From Paguma larvata (Eukaryota; Chordata; Mammalia; Carnivora; Viverridae): a stretch of DNA of 64,000 bases. The translations under genes and the position numbers were made by a program. The notes under the pieces were generated by a model, which saw nothing but the letters and a program-made list of their open reading frames with translations, had not been told where the DNA came from and did no database searches. The stretch spans positions 40,431,832 to 40,495,831 of the forward strand of contig CM057843.1 in the NCBI GenBank assembly GCA_030068075.1, written 5' to 3'. Below, piece by piece: positions 1 to 10,639 of the stretch; position 1 is the stretch's first letter; each line of letters starts with the position of its first letter.

Positions 1-398
1 CCAGCTCCCCTTCCCAGGGACAAGGCTGCGCGGCCCCCCTCCCTGCACACCCGCTACCACTCAGAAGGCCCCCTCCCGGCCCCCCTCTCCTGCAATTATG
101 TAGAGCAAACAAGAGCAGCTGATGGGAAAGGAGCTGCTATTAGCTTAACCTTTCGGGACTGGAGCTGCTGGGACAAGGCCGGGAGGCCCATGGGGAGGGG
201 GCTCCTGGCGCAGGTGGGGCTGCGAGAGGGAAGGTGGAGGAAGGGAGGTGAGGGGCACCCTTGCTCTGAACTACTGATGGGTGGGATTCAGGGGCCCAGA
301 AAAAGCAAGAAAAGGGACAGAGAGCTCAAGGAAGACATGGAAGTGGAATTAAGGAGACTGGAGCGGTATGGAAACAGGTATGGAAAAGCGGGAGGCAG
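1..398. other. Intergenic, left edge
   Basis: Unique GC-rich sequence. A short AT-containing block at about 90-160 (TGCAATTATGTAGAGCAAAC, GCTATTAGCTTAACC) may be regulatory; no gene seen. Confidence 0.5.
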
Positions 399-612
399 GG
401 GCGCGGGAGTGGCTCAGTCAGTTAAGCGTCCAACTTCAGCTCAGGTCACGATCTCATGGTTCGTGGGTTTGAGCCCCGCGTCACCGTCTGAGCTGACAGC
501 TCAGATCCTGGAGCGTGCTTCCGATTCTGTGTCTCCTTCTCTCTCTGCCCCCTTCCCCCGATCGCACTGTGTTTCTCTCTCTCAAAAATAAATAAACATT
601 AAAAAAAAAAAA
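399..612 (+). mobile_element. Can-SINE (SINEC_Fc type)
   Basis: tRNA-like head with A and B boxes (GTGGCTCAGTCAGTTAAGCG; GGTTTGAG), CT-rich segment, AATAAATAAA tail and poly(A). Flanked by a perfect 15-bp duplication AAAAGCGGGAGGCAG (384-398 and 613-627), so a fairly recent insertion. Confidence 0.95.
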
Positions 613-619
613 AAAAGCG

Positions 620-1855
620 GGAGGCAGAAAGCCTGGGAGAATAAAGTCCCAGAGCTGTGCGGAGAGCGCCCCTGCCTTGTGTCAGCCAAGGCCACGGCCC
701 CTTCACCCAGTAGCATGGGGCGTTAGAGACCAGACAGGTTTTCTCCATCTGCCACTACAGAGAGCTCTAGAATGAGGGTTGCCGGAGCTGCAAGTTGCCT
801 GGGACACCACAGGGCCCAGCTCTCCCACCTTACAGACAGGGAAACCGAGACCCAGGGAGGGCTTTTGCCTCTCCCAAAGTCATGGCGAATGTTCACAGAA
901 ACCAGGTGGACATTTAGGTTCCTGACTCGTGACGCCGTTCTTCCCTTTATACCACTTCCCATCCATCCTTCTCTCTCTCTCTCTCCATCCTCCCACCCAC
1001 CCATCCGGCTCTCCAAGCAGGCCAGGCAGGTTCCCTGTCTGAAGGAGCTCCGAGACGCTGGGGATGACGCCATAAGGAAACAAAACACAGGATGGAGAGA
1101 ATCCCACAGAGACAAAGTTCCCACCAGGCACACGATTGCTTCTCCTCAGTAAATTTAATATTATGAAAGTGTGTCAATATGTACTGTGAACAAATCTCTC
1201 CTTCTGTGGGAATCTGGGATGCTTCGGGGAGGAGGTGGCTTTGACGTGAGGCTCGAAGGATGAACTGGAGGAAGCTGTGACAACCGCACCTTTCCCAGCA
1301 GAGCCAGGCTTGGGGACTGCTAGAAGCTGGGGGTTCAGGGAGGTAGGACCTTGGCCACACACAGACCTCTCCTTCCTGAGGGGGGCGGGACGGTGGATGG
1401 GCGTGAAACTGGTCGGGAGCCGTGAGGGGGCTGCTGAGGGCGGTCAGGTAGCAGAGAGGGGCTTCTGCCTTTCTTCCTGCTCCCACCCGTGTCTCATTCC
1501 CAGCTCAGGTGGGCTCCCCGGGGGTTGGGGGGAGTCAGAGACCTGTGGAGCCTGACCTGGGCTTGGCCAAGCACTGGGACCGGCTGTGACCCTGCCTCCC
1601 GCGGCCCACTCAGGGGGCCCAGGGAGGGGCGGAGGAGGGGAGAGGGGGTGGGAGGCTTGACTCACACTTAGCCCACAGCCTCGGCGAGACAGCAAGGAAT
1701 ATTTTTAGGAGCTCATTAAACAGGGAAGAAAGAAAGGGAAGGGAAGGAAGGAAGACGAGGATTATGCATTATTTTTCATCCAAGTGACAGCTCTGAGCGT
1801 CTCCACTGAAACTGTCATGCAAAAGAAATGGCATGTCTAATATTATTACGGAACG
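620..1855. other. Intergenic
   Basis: No gene. Contains a GAAG-rich patch near 1725-1755 and an AT-rich stretch at 1695-1850 with GGATTATGCATTATTTTTCA and AAGTGACAGCTC, possibly a conserved element. Confidence 0.5.
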
Positions 1856-1905
1856 GGTGTGCGTGTGCCTGTGTGTGTGTGCGCGCGTGAGCGCGCGTGT
1901 CACTG
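1856..1905. repeat. GT/GC alternating simple repeat
   Basis: Alternating purine-pyrimidine tract of GTGTGTGT and GCGCGCGTGAGCGCGCG. A decayed GTGT-rich zone follows to about 2150. Confidence 0.85.
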
Positions 1906-2799
1906 GTGTGCAACTCTGCGGGGTGGGGGGCCCGCAGGTGACGCCGGGCAGGAGTGCTTGTGTGCGCGAGGAGCGGCGGGGCGGCTGTGCGTGTGCGAAG
2001 GCGGCGTGTGCACTGCGTGAGGGGACAGGAGCCCTGTGACTGTCACCGTGGGAGAAACTCTGCGGAACTGTGTGTAATGGGGCGTGCAGACTGTGTACAA
2101 CTCTGTGTAATTGGGTGTGTAGAATGCTGGGTGTGCGAGGCAGCACTGCGAAGCTTGTACCCCCAGAGCTGTGTGGGGTGCGCAGACAGCAGGGGACAAT
2201 GAGTGCAGAGGCGATTCAGAGTCACGCCCCCAGAAGGTGATGGGGAAACAGGAGAAAGTGAGGGGGACACTGGGCCCACCTGCCCTCTCCTGCAGGGCTC
2301 ACACCCCCTGTCCCCTGTTAACCTGGCTGACTATGCGTCTGGAAGGTCACTGTCCCCACGGGTGCGAGCCTCGGCCCTTTGGTCGGCACTTCAGGAAATC
2401 TTGGGTTTCCACCGCCCTCTGGTGAGGCAGGGAGGATCATTCTTCCTGTTTCATGAGTAAACTGCTCCGAGGTAGCTGAGGCTCAGAGGGGTTCAAAAGC
2501 GTCCCCGACCTCCCAGAAGCCGGCAGGGAGCGAGCTGGGATTTGAACCGGCCTCCCTCTGCTGCGTCTCCATGGCTCGTAGCCTCCAGGGTGGCAGAGCT
2601 GAGCCCATGGTGGTCGGGGCGGGGGTGTCAGTGGGAAGGGGGTCAGCCAGGGAAGCTATGACTCTGAGCTGGGAGTTTAGAGAGCCTTGCAAGGCTTCTT
2701 TGGGGGCTCGCGGGGGTCTACGTGGATGATGGGTGCCCAGCACGGGGAGGGGGCCCCCCGAGAGCTGGTGGGGCGCCCAGGGCGGCCGGCCTGGCGGTG

Positions 2800-3065
2800 T
2801 GTGAGAGATTCGCTGCTGTCAGCGGCTGAGCTGTGGCGCGGGCCCCGCCGACTCGGTAACTAAAGCCAACCTCGTAAGTGGCTAATTGATTTCTGTTCCC
2901 TGATTAAATGCGCGGCACTTTACATGGCAGCAGAAGGAGGTCAGCGCTCCCCCCCTCTTCTCCAGCGCCGCGTGCGGAGAGACAAAGAAATTGATTTTCC
3001 AATCGATGCTCTGAGCAATGATTAAATGTTCTCTGCACAGCGGGCCTAATGAGTCCCCGAGGGGC
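2800..3065. promoter_or_regulatory. AT-rich homeodomain-motif block, candidate enhancer
   Basis: Inside GC-rich sequence, dense TAAT/ATTA and ATCGAT words: GGCTAATTGATTTCTGTTCC, GATTAAATGCGCGG, GAAATTGATTTTCCAATCGA, AATGATTAAATGTTC. No repeat signature. Conservation is suspected, not shown. Confidence 0.45.
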
Positions 3066-3870
3066 GTGCCAGTCCTTTAATTAGAGACTCCCGTGGGGGC
3101 CTGGGGTAGGGGCTACCCTAGAGTGAGGGGGTCCAGCCAGGGAGCCGACCTCACCCCCAAGGACTCGTAAGCAGGGCCCTTGGGGGAGCACCCTGGCCTA
3201 AGAGATGTTGTCTAGGGGCCCCTGGGCATGGAGACCCTGTGGAGGGGTCCCTGGGGCCTCAGGCCCAGGCCAATGCCTGTCCGCCCCCTACCCCCCCTGC
3301 ATCCGGGTAGCCAAAAGTTCCTATCGGTGGGTCAGTCCAATGGCTCCATAGTGGTGGCGGTGGCAGTGGCAGTGGCAGCAGTGGCAGTGATCAGACCGGA
3401 CAGGAAATGAATCCCCTGTAAGCGGCTGCGTTTTCATTACCCGGCTGCCCCATTGGAGGACTAAAGACTTTAGAAATTCAAATGAGGCTCTCGGGGGAGA
3501 GCGGGGCTTAAACATTCCCCTGCGCAGGCGGCTTTATTGAAGGAATAAACTATATTTGCAAAGTAAGATATTGAGGCTGTCAGTTTCTCTTAGGGATATA
3601 ATGAGATCCTGGGAGGGAGGGAGGCCGGCAGGATGGAGCTCCCCAGGGCGGGAGCCCTAGGCGGGAGCTGGGGTAGCTGCCAGCCGTGGGCCAGGCGAAG
3701 TGCACCCCCACCCCGTTCTGTGACCACCAACTGGCGGAACCTAGATTTCTTGCACAAACCCATGATCCCCACCTCCCTTGTGAAAGCTTCCCAGGGAGGG
3801 GGAGGCAAGAAGATAGTCAGATGGTACTGCCTGGCCATAGAAACCTCAAAATAGTGGAGCCCCTTAAAGT

Positions 3871-3894
3871 CACACACACACACACACACACACA
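3871..3894. repeat. (CA)n microsatellite
   Basis: About 12 CA dinucleotides. Likely polymorphic. Confidence 0.95.
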
Positions 3895-3904
3895 GCAGCT
3901 CTCC

Positions 3905-4140
3905 TGCATGTGGAGAGTTCCGCCTCTGGAGTCAAGACTCTGTGGCTGAGTGTAGGTTCTGCTATTTGCTAGCTGTATGACCTTAGGCAAGTTACTTAAC
4001 CTCTCTGTGCGTCAGCTATCTTGTCTCTAAAATATTAGGGCATGCCTCATAGGGCTGTTGGAAGAATTAAATGGATTATTACATACAATGTACTGAGCAT
4101 GCACTTGTTTTATGGGTGACACACAATAAATAGTAGCTGT
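3905..4140 (+). mobile_element. MIR
   Basis: Core GCTGTATGACCTTAGGCAAG followed by TTACTTAACCTCTCTGTGC and AAATGGATTATTACA, typical of MIR. Confidence 0.85.
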
Positions 4141-4157
4141 GATTAAAGCGCTGGGGA

Positions 4158-4369
4158 GGGGCGCCTGGGTGGCTCAGTCGGTTGAGCGGCCAACTTCGGC
4201 TCAGGTCATGATCTCACGGTCTGTGAGTTCGAGCCCCGTGTCGGGCTCTGTGCTGACGGCTCAGAGCTTGGAGCCTGCTTCAGATTCTGTATCTCCCTCT
4301 CTCTCTGCCCTTCCCCTGCTCATCCTCTGTCTCTATGTCTCTCAAAAATAAATAAATGTTAAAAAAATT
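4158..4369 (+). mobile_element. Can-SINE (SINEC_Fc type)
   Basis: Near-consensus GGGCGCCTGGGTGGCTCAGT head. The flanking duplication ATTAAAG-GCTGGGGA (4142-4157, 4370-4385) has one mismatch. Inserted just after an old MIR. Confidence 0.95.
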
Positions 4370-4474
4370 ATTAAAGAGCTGGGGAAAGAGGTAGAGGGGG
4401 GTAGTGGTCAGCCAACCTTCCTCCCACCTTCCTCCAGGAGGCCATACTTCATTCTAATCATCCAAGAACTCCTA

Positions 4475-4655
4475 TCACCACCCCTACCATCACCACCACC
4501 TCCGCTGCCATCACCACCATCACCCCCAGCTCTACTACCTCTACCATAACCACCATCTCCCCCCCACCATCACCACCACCTTCGCGACCCTGCCATCACC
4601 GCCTCCACCACCACCTCCGTCATCCTCATCACCGCCAACACTGTCATCACGTGAC
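4475..4655. repeat. Degenerate CAC/CCA repeat
   Basis: CACCACC/CATCACC-rich sequence of the same composition as the array at 5.7-7.3 kb, but without its regular unit. Possibly an eroded outlier of the same expansion. Confidence 0.8.
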
Positions 4656-5314
4656 TCAAGACTTAGCATCGGATACATAGTTTTGAGATTGAAGGAGTGG
4701 TCAAAAGGGTCCGGAGGAGTGAAACTGTGTGGGGTGAATCCCAGAAGTCTCCCTGGGGGAGGAAGTCTGTGAATTATATGCAGCCTAGGCACAATTCTTT
4801 CCCTCTTCTTCCTTTATTCACTAGCCTCTGGTGGGTCAAGGGGAACCTCCCCATCTATTTCTTTTTAAGCAGGAGACTAAGGTCCAGAACCAGAAAAGAA
4901 TGAAGACAGCAGCAAGACGACTGGACCCCTAGGCTCACCACCTCAGAGTTCAGACCGGGATGAGGGGAGAGGGTGCCGGCCCTTGTCCCTCTTCCTCAGT
5001 GCCAGTCACAGCTGCTATAGTATGGTGCCCCGGCCAAAGGAGGCTCACAGCCAGATCTGGGGGAGGGACTGTCAAGTATAATGGGCCAGGCAGCAGCTGG
5101 GTATCGGTCACTCTCACTCCGAGGCAGGAGAGGACACTGGGATTGACGGTGTACAGGGTGGAGACGACAGCAGACATAGAGCCTGCCCCAGAGGCCTGAG
5201 GGGGTCTGGACTCTGGGCCCCTGTCAGGGCTGTGAAGGGGAATGTGTGGTGGTTCTTCTGTCCTCCTCAAGGAGACCCCAGCCTGTGGCGAAAAGAAGGC
5301 TGCCGAGACCTAGG

Positions 5315-5660
5315 CGTGAAAAGAAAGCGGTCAGGAGCTGCTTCGAACTGCCGCATGACCTCGGGCAAATCAGTTGACCCCCCTGGGTCTCCATTTCCCT
5401 CGCTGTGAAGTATAGGTTGCTTCGCGATGGCCTAGAGAAGGAATATGGGGCTAGGAATCAAAGGACCCAGGGTTTAAGTTACCTCTCATGTCTTACCGGC
5501 TGTAGCCAGGGAGCCAGGTGACTCGTTATCTCTGGTCTCAGTGTCCTTATCTGCCAAAGGAGACAGAGATCTCTGCGCATTGCTGTGAACATGAAGCGAG
5601 TATCACAGGATGCGGCACAGGGTAGGCCCTCCGTAGATTAGCTGGAACTCAGTAAGCTCT
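5315..5660 (+). mobile_element. Two adjacent MIR fragments
   Basis: CATGACCTCGGGCAAATCAG and then CAGTGTCCTTATCTGCCAAA with GGCACAGGGTAGGCCCTC. Directly precedes the CAC minisatellite. Confidence 0.7.
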
Positions 5661-5699
5661 CTTCTCGCTCTCAAAATCTGAGCATAGGATTCTGAAAAG

Positions 5700-7320
5700 A
5701 GCTCCCACACCGCCGTCATCCGCCACCACCAATACCATCATCGCATCCAACGCCACCTTAACTGTCATCATTACCGCCTCCATCGCCATCATCCCCACCT
5801 TCACCACCACCACCTCCACCAACCATCGTTATCTCCACCGTCACTTCCATCATCACCACCTTCACCACCACCAATACCATCACCATCTCTACATCACTTT
5901 CACCATCACCGCCGCCTCCATCGCCATCATTCCCACTTTCACCACCACCACCTCCACCAATACCATCGTTATCTCCACCGTCACCTCCATCAATACCATC
6001 GTTATCTCCACCATCACTTCCATCATCACCACCTTCACCACCACCAATACCATCACCATCTCTACATCACTTTCACCATCACCGCTGCCTCCATCGCCAT
6101 CATCCCCACTTTCACCACCACCACCTCCACCAATACCATCGTTATCTCCACCGTCACTTCCATCATCACCACCTTCACCACCACCAATACCATCACCATC
6201 TCTACATCACTTTCACCATCACCACTGCCTCCATCGCCATCATCCCCACTTTCACCACCACCACCTCCACCAATACCATCATTCTCTCCACCATCACTTC
6301 CATCATCACCACCTTCACCACCACCAATACCATCACCATCTCTACATCACTTTCACCATCACCACCGCCTCCATCACCATCATCCCCACTTTCACCACCA
6401 CCACCTCCACCAATACCATCGTTATCTCCACCGTCACCTCCACCAATACCATCGTTATCTCCACCATCACTTCCATCATCACCACCTTCACCACCACCAA
6501 TACCATCACCATCTCTACATCACTTTCACCATCACTGCTGCCTCCATCGCCATCATCCCCACTTTCACCACCACCACCTCCACCAATACCATCGTTATCT
6601 CCACCGTCACTTCCATCATCACCACCTTCACCACCACCAATACCATCACCATCTCTACATCACTTTCACCATCACCACCGCCTCCATCGCCATCATCCCC
6701 ACTTTCACCACCACCACCTCCACCAATACCATCGTTATCTGCACCGTCACTTCCATCATCACCACCTTCACCACCACCAATACCATCACCATCTCTACAT
6801 CACTTTCACCATCACCACCGCCTCCATCGCCATCATCCCCACTTTCACCACCACCACCTCCACCAATACCATCGTTATCTCCACCGTCACCTCCACCAAT
6901 ACCATCGTTATCTCCACCATCACTTCCATCATCACCACCTTCACCACCACCAATACCATCACCATCTCTACATCACTTTCACCATCACCGCTGCCTCCAT
7001 CGCCATCATCCCCACTTTCACCACCACCACCTCCACCAATACCATCGTTATCTCCACCGTCACTTCCATCATCACCACCTTCACCACCACCAATACCATC
7101 ACCATCTCTACATCACTTTCACCATCACCACTGCCTCCATCACCATCATCCCCACCTTCACCATCAATACCTTCACCACAACCACTACCGTCATCGCCTC
7201 CGCCATCACCGTCATAGCCACCTTCCCCATTACCACCTCCACGACCACCAGCAATACCACCATCCCCTCCACCATCACCTCCGTCACCACCACCACCGTC
7301 ACCTCACAACCACCATACGT
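5700..7320. repeat. CAC/CCA-rich minisatellite with 140/173-bp units
   Basis: About 1.6 kb built of short CCA/CAC/CATC motifs. The landmark CACCATCTCTACATC recurs at 5881, 6054, 6194, 6334, 6507, 6647, 6787, 6960 and 7100. The intervals are 173, 140, 140, 173, 140, 140, 173 and 140, so 140-bp units are organised in a 453-bp higher-order period. The 173-bp unit carries an extra 33-bp copy of the AATACCATCGTTATCTCC segment. Open frames on it are repeat artefacts. Confidence 0.95.
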
Positions 7321-7615
7321 GCACAAGAATGCTTTTTTAAACTTGAGAGCCAGAGAGAGGGGAGACAGGATGAAGAAAAGGGCTAACTCTCTGGAATGTT
7401 CAGATAGTCCAGGAGACAAGGCCAGGCAGACCTCTTCCCCTCAAAGAAGAGGCTCCCCTGAGAGCAGGACTGGACTTCCTGGGAAGATGGCATGAAGCAC
7501 AGATTCAGAACACACGGATCGCTGGGTTCTGCTGCACCCCTGCCCGAGCTTCTCCCCCCTGCCAGTGAGGAGAGATGCGGTGCAAAAGGGGCAGGGCGAG
7601 GGGCTAGCATAACTT

Positions 7616-7790
7616 GAGGTCCTAGTGTGTGCCGGGCACCATCTTTGGTGCTCTATATACTTAATCTTATTTGATGCCGATGGTACCACGGTGATGGGTA
7701 CTAGTTACTGTCTTTTAACAGAAAAGGAAACTGGCTGCAAGGGATGAATGATTTGCCTGAGGTCACCTGCCAGGCCGATGAGTGTCCAAA
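7616..7790. mobile_element. MIR-related fragment
   Basis: GTGTGTGCCGGGCACCATCT, TTTAACAGAAAAGGAAACTG and TTTGCCTGAGGTCACCTGCC match MIR3-like sequence. Confidence 0.65.
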
Positions 7791-7799
7791 CTGCCATTC

Positions 7800-9300
7800 G
7801 GCCTCACCTTCCCACTCCGTCCACCATCCTTAGATGCTCTGGCTGCCCAGGAGAGCAGACCTCCAGACACAGGAGAGGGGGCGAGAAGGGGATGTTGATC
7901 CTGGGATGAGAGAAGGATTCTGGGTCAGTTTCAAGCATTCAGCTGGAAGAGCAGGACATCCGGGTCCCCAGGCAGGGTGCCTGGACACCGCTCCCTGGCC
8001 TCCTGGGGGCACCACACTTTGTTGTGCATTTGTTTGTCTTCTTCGATCAACTCTAAGCACCGCACCGGCAAGAGGCTTGTCTGGCTTTTGCCCTGGCTCC
8101 CAGGCGCGGCACAGAGCCTGGCACCTGAGCGAATCAAGGCTGTCGAGTAAATGCATGACTGGGCCTGAGAACGCACGAATCAATCAGGATTTCGAAACCT
8201 GGGTGGACCGCGGCACCGATGATTGAAAAACAGGAAGAAGGCAGTCAACGCGACATTCTCTGCTCTTCTATTATTATTATTATTATTATTATTTGCTTGC
8301 CTGTCTGATTTTCTAGAAACGGTCGTTCCCAGATTTCAGAGTACAAACTGACTGATTGATGCCCCAGAGCTAATACCCTGCGACAGACCCGAGGCAAGAG
8401 GGATGATTATTTAACACGGCATCCAGGGGCACGGGGCGTGAAGACGTCACTCTTGTGCATGGTAAAGAAGATGAAATAAAAAGTTTATGCCAAAAACAGG
8501 TTTGGTTCCTCAGAGTGGCTTTCTTCTCCGCCCCCCTCCTGAAGCCCCTGCCTCAGGCACTGGTTCCTGTCCGTGTCCGTTGGGTCCTGGGTGTCCGGGA
8601 GCAGAGAGCCCGTAGTTCCCAAGCTCGGATTCGGTGGGCAGGGGCCTGGGCAAGGTCTGCCCACCTCTAGGAGAGGAGGGTCCAGCTGCACCTCTTCCCC
8701 TGCCATGGCCCTCCCTGCGAGGGAAGGGCAGCCGGGCTGGTCACTGGTCTCATCTGGACCCCTCTGGGTGATGAGATGGGCACTGATGGGTGAGCTGGCA
8801 ACCGGGCCAGAGTGGCACAGTCAGCTGCCCTGGGCACTGTCTTCTCTGCTTGTCACCACTCCCGGCTGCACAAGCAGCAAAGCAAAGTCACAGTGACAAG
8901 ATCCAGAGGGGAGAAGCCCCAGCTGGGGGGTGGTGTTGGTCTCACAGGCCACTGGAGCAAGAATGTGACAGCTTCTCATTGGCGGGGGGTGGGGGGGGGC
9001 CTCTGTCCCCAGTTCCTGCCCCATCTGCCCTGACCCTGCTCAGTCTCCATTTCCTTGACTTGCCTTTGTCTCTGTCTTGCTTCTGTCCCAGGCTGATATC
9101 GGCTCTGAATGGCTCTCCGCCCACACCTCTATCCACTCGTCCTCCCTCTTCCTCACCCCCTGACCTCGGAGCCGGTGCCCCCCACCTCCCCACCCTGCGC
9201 CCCATACACCCACACACATACACAGTCCCCCTCAGTCAGGAAGCAGGAGTTCCCTCCCTGTGATTAAGACCTGTGGGGAGTGGCCGGGGCCTGGAAATCC
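7800..9300. other. Intergenic, nothing recognised
   Basis: Unique GC-moderate sequence with the (ATT)n run at 8270. Open frames have no recognisable domains. Confidence 0.5.
8270..8293. repeat. (ATT)n microsatellite
   Basis: Eight tandem ATT triplets, uninterrupted. Confidence 0.95.
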
Positions 9301-9710
9301 GATGGGGTTGTAAGTGTGTGAGTTGGCGCACGTGCAAAGGTGTGAGCGTCGGTTTGTGAGCGTGAGATCGGCGTGGGCGTGGGAGTTAGAAAGTGTGCGT
9401 GCACACGCGTGAGCACGACAGTGAACGTACGTGAGTGTTGAAAGAGTGTGTGTGAGGGGAGCCTGGCTGGCTCAGTCGGTTAAGCGTCCGACTTCGGCTC
9501 AGGGCATGATCTCACGGTTCATGAGTTCGAGCCCCACATCGGGCTCTGGGCTGACAGTGCGGAGCCTGGAGCCTGCTTTGGATTCTGTGTCTCCCTCTCT
9601 CTGCCCTTCCCCCACTTGTACTCTGTCTCTCTCTGTCTCAAAAATAAACACTAAAAAAAAAAAAGAGTGTGAGTGAGAGCGGGTCAGTGTGGCGATGGGT
9701 ACGTGAGCAC
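9301..9710. repeat. GTG-rich degenerate repeat split by a SINE
   Basis: GTGTG/GTGAGC/GCGTG-rich sequence on both sides of a Can-SINE at 9457-9660. The flanks carry AAAGAGTGTG on each side, a likely target-site duplication. Confidence 0.7.
9457..9660 (+). mobile_element. Can-SINE (SINEC_Fc type)
   Basis: Head GAGCCTGGCTGGCTCAGTCG, CT-rich middle and a short AATAAACACT tail. It sits inside GTG-rich repeat sequence. Confidence 0.93.
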
Positions 9711-9719
9711 CCGGAAGCT

Positions 9720-10385
9720 GGACTGGGCCTGGAAGGATGAGAGGGACACTGAGCGTGGAAGCAGTGCCCCACGGCAGAGAGACAAGGGCATCCTTTGAAC
9801 TTGTGTCTCTGAAAGCGGAGGTGGCCGGCCCCATGCCCTCCATCTCTGTCACCCTGGGCTCCCTCAAATCAGGTCAGGGTGTGGGGAAGGGGGAATAAAG
9901 CTACTGAGCTCCAGGCAGGGGCCCTGCCCGCTCCTCGGGCCTGTCAGCCACTGATCTGTTCCATGTTCCTATAAATATTTACAAATCCCAGCTGCTGAGG
10001 AGCAAGACATCCTCCACCAGCTGGGGCTCCCAGCCTGAAAGCTGATAGGGAGGGGACGTGGCGGACAGAAAGGCAGGGGCTTACACCAGAGAGGCAGGCG
10101 CCAGGACTCCTGGGTTTACCAAAGGTTCGCCTGCTGTCCCTTCAGGAACTGTGGGGCCAGAGATCTCCTCCCCTCCAGGAAGGCTGCACCAACCCTACCC
10201 GACAGACAGGGGTGGGGGTGGGGTGGGGCTCCATTACAGCCAACCTCCTGCCTCCTATTAATGTCTCTCAACTAGAGGTAAAGGAGGGGGTCTCACTTTT
10301 TAAAAGATACAGAATTCTCCCTGAGTCCCTAGAGAGTGTTGTCCCTCTGAACTCAAAATCTTCCTCAAGACACCTTGATAAATCC
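9720..10385. other. Intergenic with G-quadruplex tract
   Basis: AT-rich patch CCTATAAATATTTACAAATC at 9968-9987 (possible MEF2/forkhead type element) and a four-run G tract at 10209-10228. No gene. Confidence 0.5.
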
Positions 10386-10399
10386 ATCTGGGTCTTTCT

Positions 10400-10624
10400 T
10401 TTTTTTTTTTTTTTTAATTTTTTTAACGTTCATTTATTTTTGAGACATAGAGACAGAGCGTGAGCAGGAGTAGGGCAGAGAGAGGGAGACACAGAATCCG
10501 AAGCAGGCTCCAGGCTCTGCGCTATCAGCACAGAGCCCGACGCGGGACTCGAACTCACAGACGGTGAGATCATGACCTGAGCCGAAGTCGGCCGCTTTAC
10601 CGACTGAGCCACCCAGGCGCCCCC
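10400..10624 (-). mobile_element. Can-SINE (SINEC_Fc type), reverse
   Basis: Poly(T) then the complement of the SINE, ending GAGCCACCCAGGCGCCCC. Perfect 14-bp duplication ATCTGGGTCTTTCT at 10386-10399 and 10625-10638, so a young copy. Confidence 0.95.
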
Positions 10625-10639
10625 ATCTGGGTCTTTCTA

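Noticed and set aside
7108..7419. 103-codon minus-strand frame rich in Val/Met (VVVTEVMVEG)
   Set aside because: It is a translation of the CAC/CCA minisatellite; composition follows the repeat.
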